40,716 bases of DNA, taken from the NCBI GenBank assembly GCA_036666555.1, contig JAVWVS010000018.1:1-40716 (forward strand), in the 5' to 3' direction. A program made the translations under genes and the position numbers. Shown piece after piece: positions 9,041-17,289 of this stretch. How positions within the stretch are numbered: the first letter of the stretch is position 1; every line of letters starts with the position of its first letter. The notes beneath the pieces were generated by a model that was not told the origin of the DNA, did no database searches, and worked only from the letters and a program-made list of their open reading frames with translations. This stretch comes from UMGS1251 sp036666555 (lineage in GTDB: Bacteria; Bacillota; Clostridia; Lachnospirales; Lachnospiraceae).

Positions 9041-9575
9041 TGTATCTTCCTCCTACTGCATAATTTCGTTCTAAAGTTGCCTGAAACTTCGTTAATAATC
9101 CGGTTTTCACCAACGCCTTTAAAAAGAGATAGGCAATACTTCCTCCAATCAAAGTTCCACACAAAAAGGATGGCACATAAAAGAGCCAGGTCAGTCCCGT
9201 TCTTCCCATTAAAATTGCCATAACAGGATAAGATACAATAGAACCAATCAATCCCGTCCCGATTACCTCCCCGATTACTGCTGCAATTAATTTTTTCCCA
9301 CTTGCACGATAAAGCACACCACTAAGTACTGCACCAAATACGGCTCCCGTAATAGCCAGCGGTGGAATGCCCATCAACGTCATTCGAATAAATGCAATCA
9401 TCAATGCACAGGCAAGGGAATACCACGGTCCCAATAAAACAGCGCATACAATGTTAATAAAATGTTGCATGGGACACATGCCCTCAATTCTTAAAATAGG
9501 AGAAATGACCACTCCCATAGCTACTAGCATCGATAATAAAATCAGTTTGTTTAATGGTAATTTGTTTTCCTTCAT
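9033..9575 (-). CDS. thiW: ThiW, thiazole-specific ECF transporter S component
   Basis: A 180-residue integral membrane protein with five or six hydrophobic helices. ThiW is the substrate-capture subunit of an energy-coupling factor importer for hydroxyethylthiazole, and it works with a shared EcfAAT module encoded elsewhere. The family segments ISPILRIEGMCPMQHFIN and LGPWYSLACALMIAFIRM are present. It is the first gene of the operon, directly behind the TPP riboswitch, with a GGAGG-type ribosome site, and its neighbour is ThiM, which uses the imported thiazole. Confidence 0.9.
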   Translation of the reverse strand: MKENKLPLNKLILLSMLVAMGVVISPILRIEGMCPMQHFINIVCAVLLGPWYSLACALMIAFIRMTLMGIPPLAITGAVFGAVLSGVLYRASGKKLIAAVIGEVIGTGLIGSIVSYPVMAILMGRTGLTWLFYVPSFLCGTLIGGSIAYLFLKALVKTGLLTKFQATLERNYAVGGRYSD

Positions 9576-9612
9576 ACACTCTTCCTCCAGTTGTTGTTTT
9601 CAGATACACGCT

Positions 9613-9643
9613 AAAAAGGATGCACCACAACCCGGGCACATCC
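9613..9643 (-). terminator. Riboswitch expression-platform terminator
   Basis: On the minus strand a 9-bp stem (9635-9643 with 9618-9626, two G-U pairs) with an 8-base loop is followed by five U (9613-9617). It sits between the TPP aptamer and thiW, so ligand binding would be expected to allow this terminator and stop the operon. Confidence 0.85.
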
Positions 9644-9660
9644 TCCATTCATCTCATGGT

Positions 9661-9740
9661 GTTTCCTACGTTGGCATTATCCAAATCAGGTACGGTCGAA
9701 ACATTAGTTTCCTCTCAGCCTGCTTACACAAGCTCCCGAA
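9661..9740 (-). promoter_or_regulatory. TPP riboswitch (THI element)
   Basis: Read on the minus strand, the segment contains the conserved THI-box blocks: GGGAGCTTGTGTAAGC, CTGAGAGG, then ACCTGATTTGGATAATGCC and AACGTAGGAAA. The order and spacing match the TPP-binding aptamer. It precedes thiW and a strong terminator, a standard transcription-attenuation arrangement, and lies just downstream of a sigma-A promoter. Confidence 0.97.
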
Positions 9741-9756
9741 TATTTAATTCGTATAC

Positions 9757-9785
9757 ACTATACTACAGCGATATTTATTTTGCAA
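9757..9785 (-). promoter_or_regulatory. Sigma-A promoter of the thi operon
   Basis: On the minus strand, -35 TTGCAA (9780-9785), a 17-base spacer and -10 TATAGT (9757-9762). Transcription would begin a few bases before the TPP aptamer. Confidence 0.8.
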
Positions 9786-9808
9786 GTCCTAACCGAAACT
9801 CTTTGAAA

Positions 9809-11542
9809 TTAGGCAAATTGACTGTTATAAAGTGTTGCATACAATCCGTTTTTCAAAAGCAATGTCTCATGGTTCCCCTGCTCCACCACATCACCGTCTT
9901 TCATGACCAATATCACATCTGCCTCTCGAATAGTGGACAGGCGATGTGCAACAATAAAGCTGGTTCGCCCTTTCATCATCTCTTGAAATGCCTGCTGTAT
10001 TTTTGCCTCGGTGCGTGTATCAATCGAAGAAGTTGCCTCGTCCAGAATTAACATGGGTGGAAGTTCCAGCATCACTCTGGCAATACACAAAAGTTGTTCC
10101 TGCCCCTGTGATAAATTCCCCTCTTCCGTAAGTTCCGTATCGTAGCCATGTTTCATCCGTTTAATAAAACTATGAGCATGAGCAGCTTTTGCTGCGGCAA
10201 TGATTTCTTCTCTGGTAGCCTCCGGTTTTCCATAAGCAATATTTTTTGCAATGGTACCTGTTTTCAGCCATGTTTCCTGTAAAACCATTCCGTATGATTT
10301 ACGCAAATAGTCCTTGGGCATTTGCTGAATGTCCTGACCACTGACCTGAATACGTCCTTGGTCCACATCATAAAATCGCATGAGCAAATTAATCAATGTG
10401 GTTTTCCCGCACCCGGTGGGTCCTACAATGGCAATCCGTTGTCCCGACCGCACCGTTAAATCAATGTTTTTCAGCAATGGTTCTTCTTTCTGATAAGAAA
10501 AAGAAACCTGTTGAATGGCTACGCTTCCATCGATTTCCACCGGATGCAAATCCTTTTGGTTCTCCGGTATTTCCGATTTTTCTTCCATAAAATCAAATAC
10601 TCTTTTTGCACAGGCAAATGCATTTTGCAATTCTGTTACCACTCCGGAAATTTCATTAAATGGTTTTGTATATTGATTGGCATAGCTTAAAAAGCAAGAA
10701 AGCTGTCCCACACTGATTGTTCCTTGTATCGCTGCAAATGCACCTACAATGCCTACCCCTGCATATACTATATTGTTCACAAACCGAGTTCCGGGATTGG
10801 TAATGGAGGAAAAGAAAATCGCCCGACGACTGCGTCCTTGCAATTCTTCATTGATTTCATCAAATTTATGAAGCGCTTCTTCCTCATAACTAAATGCCTG
10901 AACCACCTTCTGATTCCCTACCATTTCATCTACCAAAGACATCATTTTGGCCCTTGTTTCGGACTGCTTCCGAAATAAAATGTAAGTATGCTTTGCCACA
11001 AAACTAGCCATAAATAGGGACAATGGAGTAATGAAAATAACTACCAATGATATTTTCACATTAATGGAAAGCATAAATAGCAATGTCCCCAAGATGGTAA
11101 TGACGCCGGTAAACATCTGAGTGAATCCCATTAAAAGTCCATCTGAAAACTGTTCTACATCCGTTACAATCCTACTAATGGTTTCTCCATATTGATGACT
11201 GTCTACGTATTTCAAAGGAAGTTCCTGCAATTTAGAAAATGCCTTCCCTCTGACATCCCTTACCACCCGGTAAGTAATGGCATTATTGCATAAATTCATG
11301 AGCCACTGCATCACACTGGTAAGCAATACAACTACCACCAGTTTTTCCAAAATCTTTAAAATAGGGGGAAACTGTACCAATCCTTTTCCAATCACATAGT
11401 CAATGGCTTGCCCAGTCAGAATCGGTGCATATAATGTCAGTGCCACGGAAATCGCCGCAAAAAGAATAGACAGCACCCAATAGTGCCAATAAGGTTTGAT
11501 GAATAATACAATCCGTTTTATCGTTCCTTTTTGCTTATCCAT
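9809..11542 (-). CDS. Heterodimeric ABC exporter, catalytic-site subunit
   Basis: A 577-residue half-transporter: about six membrane helices (residues 15-300), then an ATPase domain with Walker A GPTGCGKTT, signature LSQGQ instead of LSGGQ, Walker B ending in a normal catalytic Glu (LILDEATSSID) and the switch His in IVAHRLS. The start at 11542 (MDKQKGTIKRIV) follows an AAGAAGAGGTGG ribosome site and overlaps the preceding subunit gene by 8 bases; a longer frame reaching 11620 has no support. The unusual signature pairs with the degenerate Walker B of the partner, as in BmrCD/LmrCD/TmrAB-type drug or peptide exporters. Confidence 0.92.
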   Translation of the reverse strand: MDKQKGTIKRIVLFIKPYWHYWVLSILFAAISVALTLYAPILTGQAIDYVIGKGLVQFPPILKILEKLVVVVLLTSVMQWLMNLCNNAITYRVVRDVRGKAFSKLQELPLKYVDSHQYGETISRIVTDVEQFSDGLLMGFTQMFTGVITILGTLLFMLSINVKISLVVIFITPLSLFMASFVAKHTYILFRKQSETRAKMMSLVDEMVGNQKVVQAFSYEEEALHKFDEINEELQGRSRRAIFFSSITNPGTRFVNNIVYAGVGIVGAFAAIQGTISVGQLSCFLSYANQYTKPFNEISGVVTELQNAFACAKRVFDFMEEKSEIPENQKDLHPVEIDGSVAIQQVSFSYQKEEPLLKNIDLTVRSGQRIAIVGPTGCGKTTLINLLMRFYDVDQGRIQVSGQDIQQMPKDYLRKSYGMVLQETWLKTGTIAKNIAYGKPEATREEIIAAAKAAHAHSFIKRMKHGYDTELTEEGNLSQGQEQLLCIARVMLELPPMLILDEATSSIDTRTEAKIQQAFQEMMKGRTSFIVAHRLSTIREADVILVMKDGDVVEQGNHETLLLKNGLYATLYNSQFA

Positions 11543-13268
11543 AATGTGCCACCTCTTCTTTCGACCATTGCGAATGGCAAATTTCCTGATAAACACTGCA
11601 AGATGCAAGTAATTCCCCATGGGTTCCCTTTCCTGCTATATGGCCATCTTCCAGCACAATAATCTGATCTGCATGCACCAAAGACGAAGCTCTCTGGGAT
11701 ACAATAAAAATAGTCATGGAATTCGTATGTTCTTCCAAGGATTTTCGCAATCTGGCGTCCGTTATAAAATCCAATGCGGAAGTACTGTCATCTAAAATCA
11801 ATATTTCCGGTTTTTTTACCAGTGCTCTTGCAATGGTGAGCCGTTGACGCTGTCCTCCTGATAGATTTTTCCCGCCTTCACTAATAACGGTATCCAGCCC
11901 TTCCGGCATTTCTGACACAATATCATTTGCTTGCGCAATGGTAATTGCTTCTATCATTTCTTCCTGAGATGCCCCTTTTTTTCCCATTCGAATATTTTCA
12001 CTTATGGTCCCATGAAACAATTCCGCTTCTTGGGGTACCACTCCAATTTTTTGGCGCAACTCCTGGAGACGGTACTGCGTAACCTGCTGACCATCCACCG
12101 AAACCATCCCCTTGGTTGCATCATAAAATCGTGGAATCAGATTCACAAGTGTGGTTTTCCCGGAACCCGTACCGCCAATAATTCCAATCGTTTCCCCTTG
12201 GTTTGCAGTAAATGTAATATCCGAAAGAGTTGCTTCTTGATCTCCCTGATACGTAAACTCCACATGCTGCATGCACACACGCTCCTGTGTCTGCTGCTTT
12301 TGGGATTGCGTCCCTTCTTTCAGGCTACCGGAAAGTGCAAAGATTTCGTTAATTCTTCCTACCGAAGCAAGTGCTTTGGTAAATGAAATAATGAGATTCG
12401 CCAATGCCAACAGTGCCAATAGAATCTGCATCATATAATTTACCAGGGCAATCACCTGTCCTTGAGTAAGCTCGCCACGTTGTACCGTTTGTCCCCCAAA
12501 CCATACAATTCCAATCATTGCCATATTGACAATAATATAAGTGACCGGATTTAACAGTGCTGAAATCTTTCCCACGAACAGTTGGTATTTCATCAGCTGA
12601 CTACTTTCTTCTGCAAATTCCTGCTGTTCTGTTTTCTGTGTTCCAAAAGCGCGAATCACCCGAATCCCCTTCAGATTCTCTTTGGTTGTTAATTGCAATG
12701 CATCCAAACTTTTTTGTACCTTTTGATACAGAGGAATCGTCATGGTCATGACCAAATAGATAACGCCACCCAATATAGGCACTGCGACCAAAAAGACCAG
12801 TGCCATTTTTATGTGAATCGTAAATGCCATCACCATGGCACCTATAATAATAAAAGGAGACCTTAAAAACAACCGAAGAAATAAATTCACTCCGGATTGC
12901 ACCTGATTAATGTCACTGGTCATGCGTACCACCAAGGTGGAACTTCCCACTGCATCAATTTCCCTATAAGACAAGGATTCCACGTGAGCAAACAAATCAT
13001 GTCTCAATCCTGTGCCAAATCCCACCGCTGCTTTGGCGGCAAAATACTGTGCTGTCAAAGAGCAAGTGCAGCCTAGTATGGCAAAAAGGACAAGTACTCC
13101 TCCCCTGTTCCATATATAAGCGGAATCTTTCGCTTTGATTCCCACGTCAATCATTTGGGCTACCACCAACGGCACCAATAATTCGAGTCCCGCTTCCAAT
13201 AATTTAAACAATGGCCCGATGATTGCTTCTTTTCGATATTTTTTTAAATATTTAAGTAATTTCCCCAT
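11535..13268 (-). CDS. Heterodimeric ABC exporter, degenerate-site subunit
   Basis: A 577-residue half-transporter with about six membrane helices and an ATPase domain: Walker A GGTGSGKTT, canonical signature LSGGQRQRL, and Walker B LILDDSTSALD in which Asp replaces the catalytic Glu. The switch His is also replaced (IVSQRAS). This is the degenerate half of an asymmetric ABC pair; the functional ATP site is formed by the partner's Walker motifs and this subunit's LSGGQ. It is translated first, and overlaps the partner by 8 bases. Multidrug export is the family expectation; the cargo is unknown. Confidence 0.92.
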   Translation of the reverse strand: MGKLLKYLKKYRKEAIIGPLFKLLEAGLELLVPLVVAQMIDVGIKAKDSAYIWNRGGVLVLFAILGCTCSLTAQYFAAKAAVGFGTGLRHDLFAHVESLSYREIDAVGSSTLVVRMTSDINQVQSGVNLFLRLFLRSPFIIIGAMVMAFTIHIKMALVFLVAVPILGGVIYLVMTMTIPLYQKVQKSLDALQLTTKENLKGIRVIRAFGTQKTEQQEFAEESSQLMKYQLFVGKISALLNPVTYIIVNMAMIGIVWFGGQTVQRGELTQGQVIALVNYMMQILLALLALANLIISFTKALASVGRINEIFALSGSLKEGTQSQKQQTQERVCMQHVEFTYQGDQEATLSDITFTANQGETIGIIGGTGSGKTTLVNLIPRFYDATKGMVSVDGQQVTQYRLQELRQKIGVVPQEAELFHGTISENIRMGKKGASQEEMIEAITIAQANDIVSEMPEGLDTVISEGGKNLSGGQRQRLTIARALVKKPEILILDDSTSALDFITDARLRKSLEEHTNSMTIFIVSQRASSLVHADQIIVLEDGHIAGKGTHGELLASCSVYQEICHSQWSKEEVAHYG

Positions 13269-13288
13269 GAACTTCCTCCCGCCGTTTC

Positions 13289-13318
13289 ATTATACTAGCT
13301 GTTGTCTTTTTCTGTCAA
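13289..13318 (-). promoter_or_regulatory. Promoter of the ABC exporter pair
   Basis: On the minus strand, -35 TTGACA (13313-13318), 18-base spacer, -10 TATAAT (13289-13294). It overlaps the divergent promoter of the ybaK-like gene at 13302-13330. Confidence 0.8.
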
Positions 13319-13330
13319 ATTGATTATACT
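13302..13330 (+). promoter_or_regulatory. Promoter of the ybaK-like operon
   Basis: On the plus strand, -35 TTGTCT (13302-13307), 17-base spacer, -10 TATACT (13325-13330). It is interleaved with the divergent exporter promoter, so the two may interfere. Confidence 0.7.
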
Positions 13331-13372
13331 GTTCTTATAGAAAATAAAATTTTCACAAAGGAGAATCTACAT

Positions 13373-13924
13373 ATGAGTACCATACACGTAAGTGAAACAC
13401 ATTTTACCAGTGCACCAGCACCAGAAGGGCGCCTTCCCAAAGAAATTGCAGTCTATCAATTATTAGATAAATTGAAAATTCCCTATGAAGGCGTTGACCA
13501 TGATGTAGCTGCATCCATTGAAGAATGTCAAGTAGTCGATCAGGCTCTTGGAATTGATATGTGTAAAAATTTATTTCTGCGAAACCAGCAAAAAACGACC
13601 TTTTTTTTACTCTTAATTCCAGGAGATAAGAAATTTCTAACCAAAGACCTTTCCAAACAACTTGGAATTTCCAGACTTTCTTTTGCTGAACCGGAATACA
13701 TGGAGAAATTTTTAAACATTACCCCAGGTTCCGTCAGTGTATTAGGATTAATGAATGACAAAGACTGGTATGTGGATTTACTGATTGATAAAGATTTAAT
13801 GGACAATGAATATATTGGCTGCCATCCTTGTATCAATACTTCCAGCCTTATGATCAAGACCAATGACATTTTGAAAAAGTTTCTAAAATATACGGGACAC
13901 CGTTATCGTGTGGTGAAATTATAA
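13373..13924 (+). CDS. YbaK/ProX-type aminoacyl-tRNA deacylase
   Basis: A 183-residue stand-alone editing-domain protein. The family hydrolyses mischarged tRNA, usually Ala-tRNA(Pro) or Cys-tRNA(Pro). Family features are the N-terminal helix that ends in the substrate-entry strand (LKIPYEGVDHDVAASIEE), the core KNLFLRN and KKFLTKDLSKQLG, and the end HPCINTSSLMIKTNDILKKF that includes the conserved HP-x-x-N motif. The start at 13373 has AAAGGAG upstream. It is followed after one base by a metallophosphoesterase gene and shares its transcript, with no obvious functional link. Confidence 0.88.
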   Translation: MSTIHVSETHFTSAPAPEGRLPKEIAVYQLLDKLKIPYEGVDHDVAASIEECQVVDQALGIDMCKNLFLRNQQKTTFFLLLIPGDKKFLTKDLSKQLGISRLSFAEPEYMEKFLNITPGSVSVLGLMNDKDWYVDLLIDKDLMDNEYIGCHPCINTSSLMIKTNDILKKFLKYTGHRYRVVKL

Positions 13925-13925
13925 G

Positions 13926-15140
13926 ATGATTGCATTTTTTTTAGCTCCAGTTTATTTGTTATTTAATTTTTATATTTTACGCTGGCTGCTGCGGTGGATG
14001 AGTGCTTGTTCCCATCATTTCAAAAAAAGATGGACACGGGTTGTGGTTGTCACCCTTTATATTTTGTTGTCCACCTCTATTTTAACTGCCTTTCTTTTAC
14101 CACCTTCCAGATTCGAGAAATGGCTTCAAAAAATTAGCAATTACTGGTTGGGCACTTTTCTATATATCTTACTGATTGTCTTTATCGTAGACGTGGGACG
14201 TATGATTTTAAAACATATGAAAACTGTCAATCAAGAGCGATTGGCTTCTCGAGCGGTATTTGTCCTAACCGGTACCATCTGCATCAGTTGCATTGCCGGT
14301 TTAAGTGCTCATGGGATTATCAATGCCCATCACATCCGCACCACCCGCTATGAAGTGGCCGTTCCCAAATCCTGTGAAGGAACGGATTCTCTCAATGTAG
14401 TTTTGCTAGCAGATTTTCATCTTGGCTACAGTATTGGCACATGGCATATGAAACAAATGGTCAAAAAGGTGAATCAGCTACATCCAGACCTTGTCTGCAT
14501 TGCCGGAGATATCTTTGATAATGATTATGATTCTTTGGATAATCCAAAAGCCATCACTCAGGCACTTCAGCAAATACAAAGTAAATATGGGGTATATGCC
14601 TGTTACGGAAACCATGATATTCAAGAAAAAATACTGGCCGGTTTTACCTTTCGGCATAAAGGAAAAAAGGTTAGTGACCAGCGTATGGACCAACTATTAG
14701 AAAATGCGAATATTACATTATTGCAGGATGAGACCAAATTCATTGCGAACAAATTTTATCTAGCCGGACGCCCTGATTACGAACGCCCGGGACGTGGCAT
14801 CACTACTCGAAAAACACCAACTGAAATCACGGCTCCTTTAGACTTGCAAAAACCGGTTTTGGTAATGGATCACGAACCTCGGGAACTTCAGGAACTTTCC
14901 GATGCCGGAGTGGATTTAGATTTATGTGGCCACACCCATGATGGTCAAATGTTTCCCGGGAATCTTACCATTAAACTCCTATGGGAAAATGCCTATGGCC
15001 ATTTGAAAAAAGGATCTATGCATAATATCGTCACCTCTGGTGTGGGTGTATTTGGACCTTATATGCGAGTCGGAACCAAAAGTGAAATTGTACAAATCAA
15101 GGTAACTTTCAACCCTGCACAAGAGGAGAAAAAGAAATGA
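13926..15140 (+). CDS. Membrane-anchored metallophosphoesterase, YkuE-like
   Basis: A 404-residue protein with four N-terminal membrane helices (about residues 1-140) and a calcineurin-like phosphoesterase domain. The metal-binding blocks are in order: ADFHLG (residues 162-167; D-x-H), GDIFDND (about 193), YGNHDI (about 221) and CGHTHDGQ (about 335). Homologues are called YkuE-like; some act on UDP-diacylglucosamine or on lipid-linked phosphates, but the substrate here is unknown. It starts right after the ybaK-like gene and its stop overlaps the next start by 4 bases. Confidence 0.88.
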   Translation: MIAFFLAPVYLLFNFYILRWLLRWMSACSHHFKKRWTRVVVVTLYILLSTSILTAFLLPPSRFEKWLQKISNYWLGTFLYILLIVFIVDVGRMILKHMKTVNQERLASRAVFVLTGTICISCIAGLSAHGIINAHHIRTTRYEVAVPKSCEGTDSLNVVLLADFHLGYSIGTWHMKQMVKKVNQLHPDLVCIAGDIFDNDYDSLDNPKAITQALQQIQSKYGVYACYGNHDIQEKILAGFTFRHKGKKVSDQRMDQLLENANITLLQDETKFIANKFYLAGRPDYERPGRGITTRKTPTEITAPLDLQKPVLVMDHEPRELQELSDAGVDLDLCGHTHDGQMFPGNLTIKLLWENAYGHLKKGSMHNIVTSGVGVFGPYMRVGTKSEIVQIKVTFNPAQEEKKK

Positions 15141-16279
15141 AATACACAACCTATCCCGGTACCAACAAGAACGTCTCAGTAGTAGGCTTTGGTGGTCTGC
15201 GTTTCGACTTAGACCAATCGGATGAAGAAAATGCAAAAATGATTCTTTACGCTTATGAAAAAGGAATTAATTATTTTGATACTGCTCCCGGATACTGTGA
15301 CGACCGCAGTGAAAAAATATTTGGAATTGCATTTCGTCAACTACTGGCAGAGGGAAAAACCGATTTCTATGTTTCAACCAAAAGTAAACCCAAAGTTTGT
15401 CCCACCAAAGAGTCCGTTATAGAAGCAGTAAAACGTTCTCTGTCTATTATGGGCTTGAAAAAAATTGATTTTTATCACGTTTGGTGTATTCGAAAAATGG
15501 AGCACTATGAACTGTGTATGCAAAAAGGTGGACAATATGAAGGCTTGCTGTGGTGCCAAGAACAAGGACTGATTGACCAGATTTGCTTTTCTTCTCACCA
15601 ACCGGGGGAAGAAGTTGTAAAGGTTCTGGATGAGCATCGCTTTTCCGGTGTCACTATGGGTATCAATCTACTAAATTTTGGATATCGCTGGAAAGGAGTG
15701 GTTCATGCGCACAACCATGGATATGGTGTTGTTGCTATGAATCCATTATGTGGTGGTACCATTCCATCCCACGAAAAAGAACTGGCCTTTTTGGCAGAAC
15801 CGGGAGAAACCGCCACCCAAGCTGCCCTTCGCTTCAATATTGCAAGTCCGGAAATCACGATTTCCTTAGTCGGATTTGGGAAATTTTCAGATATTGATGA
15901 TGCCTGTGCCATCGCAGATGCCGGTCATGCATTTTCTGAGGAAGATTTGGCACGGATTCAAAGTAAATTTTCAGAAGCTGCTAACTCCATCTGTACCGGC
16001 TGTGGATATTGCCGCATTTGCCCTAAAGGGATTAATATTCCCGGATATATGCTGCTTTATAACGAAAAACATTTGTTTGGAAAAACAAATGAAGAAATGA
16101 TTGAAATGGTCTATGGTCTAGAATATTACAACTACACTGCCAATACCATCGGCCATGCAGCGGATTGTATTGCTTGTGGAAAATGTGAACAAGAGTGCAC
16201 CCAGCATTTACCAATTATCGAACGGTTAAAAGAATGTGCCCAATGGGAATCCCAAACAGAAGATACCATCACCATCTAA
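15137..16279 (+). CDS. Aldo/keto reductase with C-terminal ferredoxin domain
   Basis: A 380-residue fusion. The N-terminal part (to about residue 280) is an aldo/keto reductase barrel with FDTAPGY carrying the catalytic Tyr and STKSK following it. The C-terminal part has two cysteine clusters: CTGCGYCRICPKG near residue 288, and CIACGKCEQEC near residue 345, each suited to a 4Fe-4S cluster. Such fusions are common in anaerobic Clostridia. They probably pass electrons between ferredoxin and an organic substrate, but the substrate is unknown. Its ATG overlaps the phosphoesterase stop (ATGA). Confidence 0.9.
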   Translation: MKYTTYPGTNKNVSVVGFGGLRFDLDQSDEENAKMILYAYEKGINYFDTAPGYCDDRSEKIFGIAFRQLLAEGKTDFYVSTKSKPKVCPTKESVIEAVKRSLSIMGLKKIDFYHVWCIRKMEHYELCMQKGGQYEGLLWCQEQGLIDQICFSSHQPGEEVVKVLDEHRFSGVTMGINLLNFGYRWKGVVHAHNHGYGVVAMNPLCGGTIPSHEKELAFLAEPGETATQAALRFNIASPEITISLVGFGKFSDIDDACAIADAGHAFSEEDLARIQSKFSEAANSICTGCGYCRICPKGINIPGYMLLYNEKHLFGKTNEEMIEMVYGLEYYNYTANTIGHAADCIACGKCEQECTQHLPIIERLKECAQWESQTEDTITI

Positions 16280-16301
16280 GTCATCTCTTTGGTTTTCTAC
16301 G

Positions 16302-16342
16302 AAAAAACGTCTCCACCATCAAATTGGTAGAGACGTTTTTTT
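16302..16342. terminator. Bidirectional terminator between the AKR gene and dapB
   Basis: An inverted repeat with arms starting CGTCTC (16308) and ending GAGACG (16330-16335) is flanked by an A run on the left and a T run on the right. It can serve the plus-strand AKR gene and the convergent minus-strand dapB. Confidence 0.85.
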
Positions 16343-16351
16343 CACTTCCGA

Positions 16352-17152
16352 TTAATCTAAATGCAGTACATCCTGAACGGTATACAATCCAGCCGGTTTT
16401 CCTTCCAAATAAGCTGCACAGTCGCAAGCACCCCTTGCAAAGCATTCCCAGTTGTATGCATGATGGGTGATTTCCAGCCGTTCTCCCATTCCACCAAAAT
16501 ATACCGTATGACTGCTTGGTAAATTTCCTGCCCGTAGTGAATGATAGCCTATGGTTCCTTTTTCTCTGGGGGATACTCCTTCTCTTCCATAAACTGCAAC
16601 CTCTGAGAGTTCTTTCCCCATAGCATGCGCCATAATCTCTCCCATTTCTTTGGAAGTGCCACTGGGTGCATCCTTTTTCCATTGGTCATGCATTTCCAAT
16701 ATCTCAATATCCGCATCCTCTCCCACAGCTCCTGTTACCAGTTCCAGCAGTTTATTCATAACATTAACCATCTTGGATGTATTTGCCGCATATAAACAGG
16801 GAATCTCTTGGGACGCTTCTGTAAATTGCGCAAATTCTTCCTCCGTAAAACCAGTGGTGCCACAAACCAGTGCTTTTTTATATTTCCTTGCCAATCGCAC
16901 AACCTCTCCTACAATTTCCTTCGCAGAGAAATCAATAATGACATCACAAGTTTCTACGATAGACTCCAAATCATCTACGACCAAAACTCCCAAATCACTT
17001 CCTACCACTGCTACTTGTCCTACATCTTTTCCAATGTAGTCACGTCCTTTTGGTGCCACTGCCCCTACAATTTGCAAATCATCTCTTTCCACAATTGCCT
17101 TTGTGATTAATCTGCCCATTTTCCCCTTGGGTCCCATTACGATTACTTTCAT
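16352..17152 (-). CDS. dapB: 4-hydroxy-tetrahydrodipicolinate reductase
   Basis: DapB reduces 4-hydroxy-tetrahydrodipicolinate in the lysine and diaminopimelate route. The N-terminus has the nucleotide-binding loop GPKGKMGRLI, CGTTGF lies in the middle, and the family signature appears as EMHDQWKKDAPSGT (about residues 152-165), with the Lys and the DAPSGT loop intact; the usual second His is Asp here. Length (266) is typical. It stands alone, facing the AKR gene across a shared terminator, with an AAAGGAG ribosome site. Confidence 0.95.
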   Translation of the reverse strand: MKVIVMGPKGKMGRLITKAIVERDDLQIVGAVAPKGRDYIGKDVGQVAVVGSDLGVLVVDDLESIVETCDVIIDFSAKEIVGEVVRLARKYKKALVCGTTGFTEEEFAQFTEASQEIPCLYAANTSKMVNVMNKLLELVTGAVGEDADIEILEMHDQWKKDAPSGTSKEMGEIMAHAMGKELSEVAVYGREGVSPREKGTIGYHSLRAGNLPSSHTVYFGGMGERLEITHHAYNWECFARGACDCAAYLEGKPAGLYTVQDVLHLD

Positions 17153-17205
17153 TTTCCTGACTCCTTTCCGGTTCTTCTCTTATTTCCTATATTACCATAT
17201 AATCA

Positions 17206-17234
17206 TTGCTTTTTCCTCTGAAAAATAATATAAT
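17206..17234 (+). promoter_or_regulatory. Promoter of arcC
   Basis: On the plus strand, -35 TTGCTT (17206-17211), 17-base spacer, -10 TATAAT (17229-17234), ending about 55 bases before the arcC start. Confidence 0.7.
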
Positions 17235-17289
17235 TCTCATATCGTTTATGAAAAAAATAAAATATGAAAAAGAAATAGAGGGATCTCTT

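Noticed and set aside
16281..16682. Open frame of 133 codons on the minus strand
   Set aside because: It overlaps dapB in another frame and crosses the terminator; composition looks like a shadow frame.
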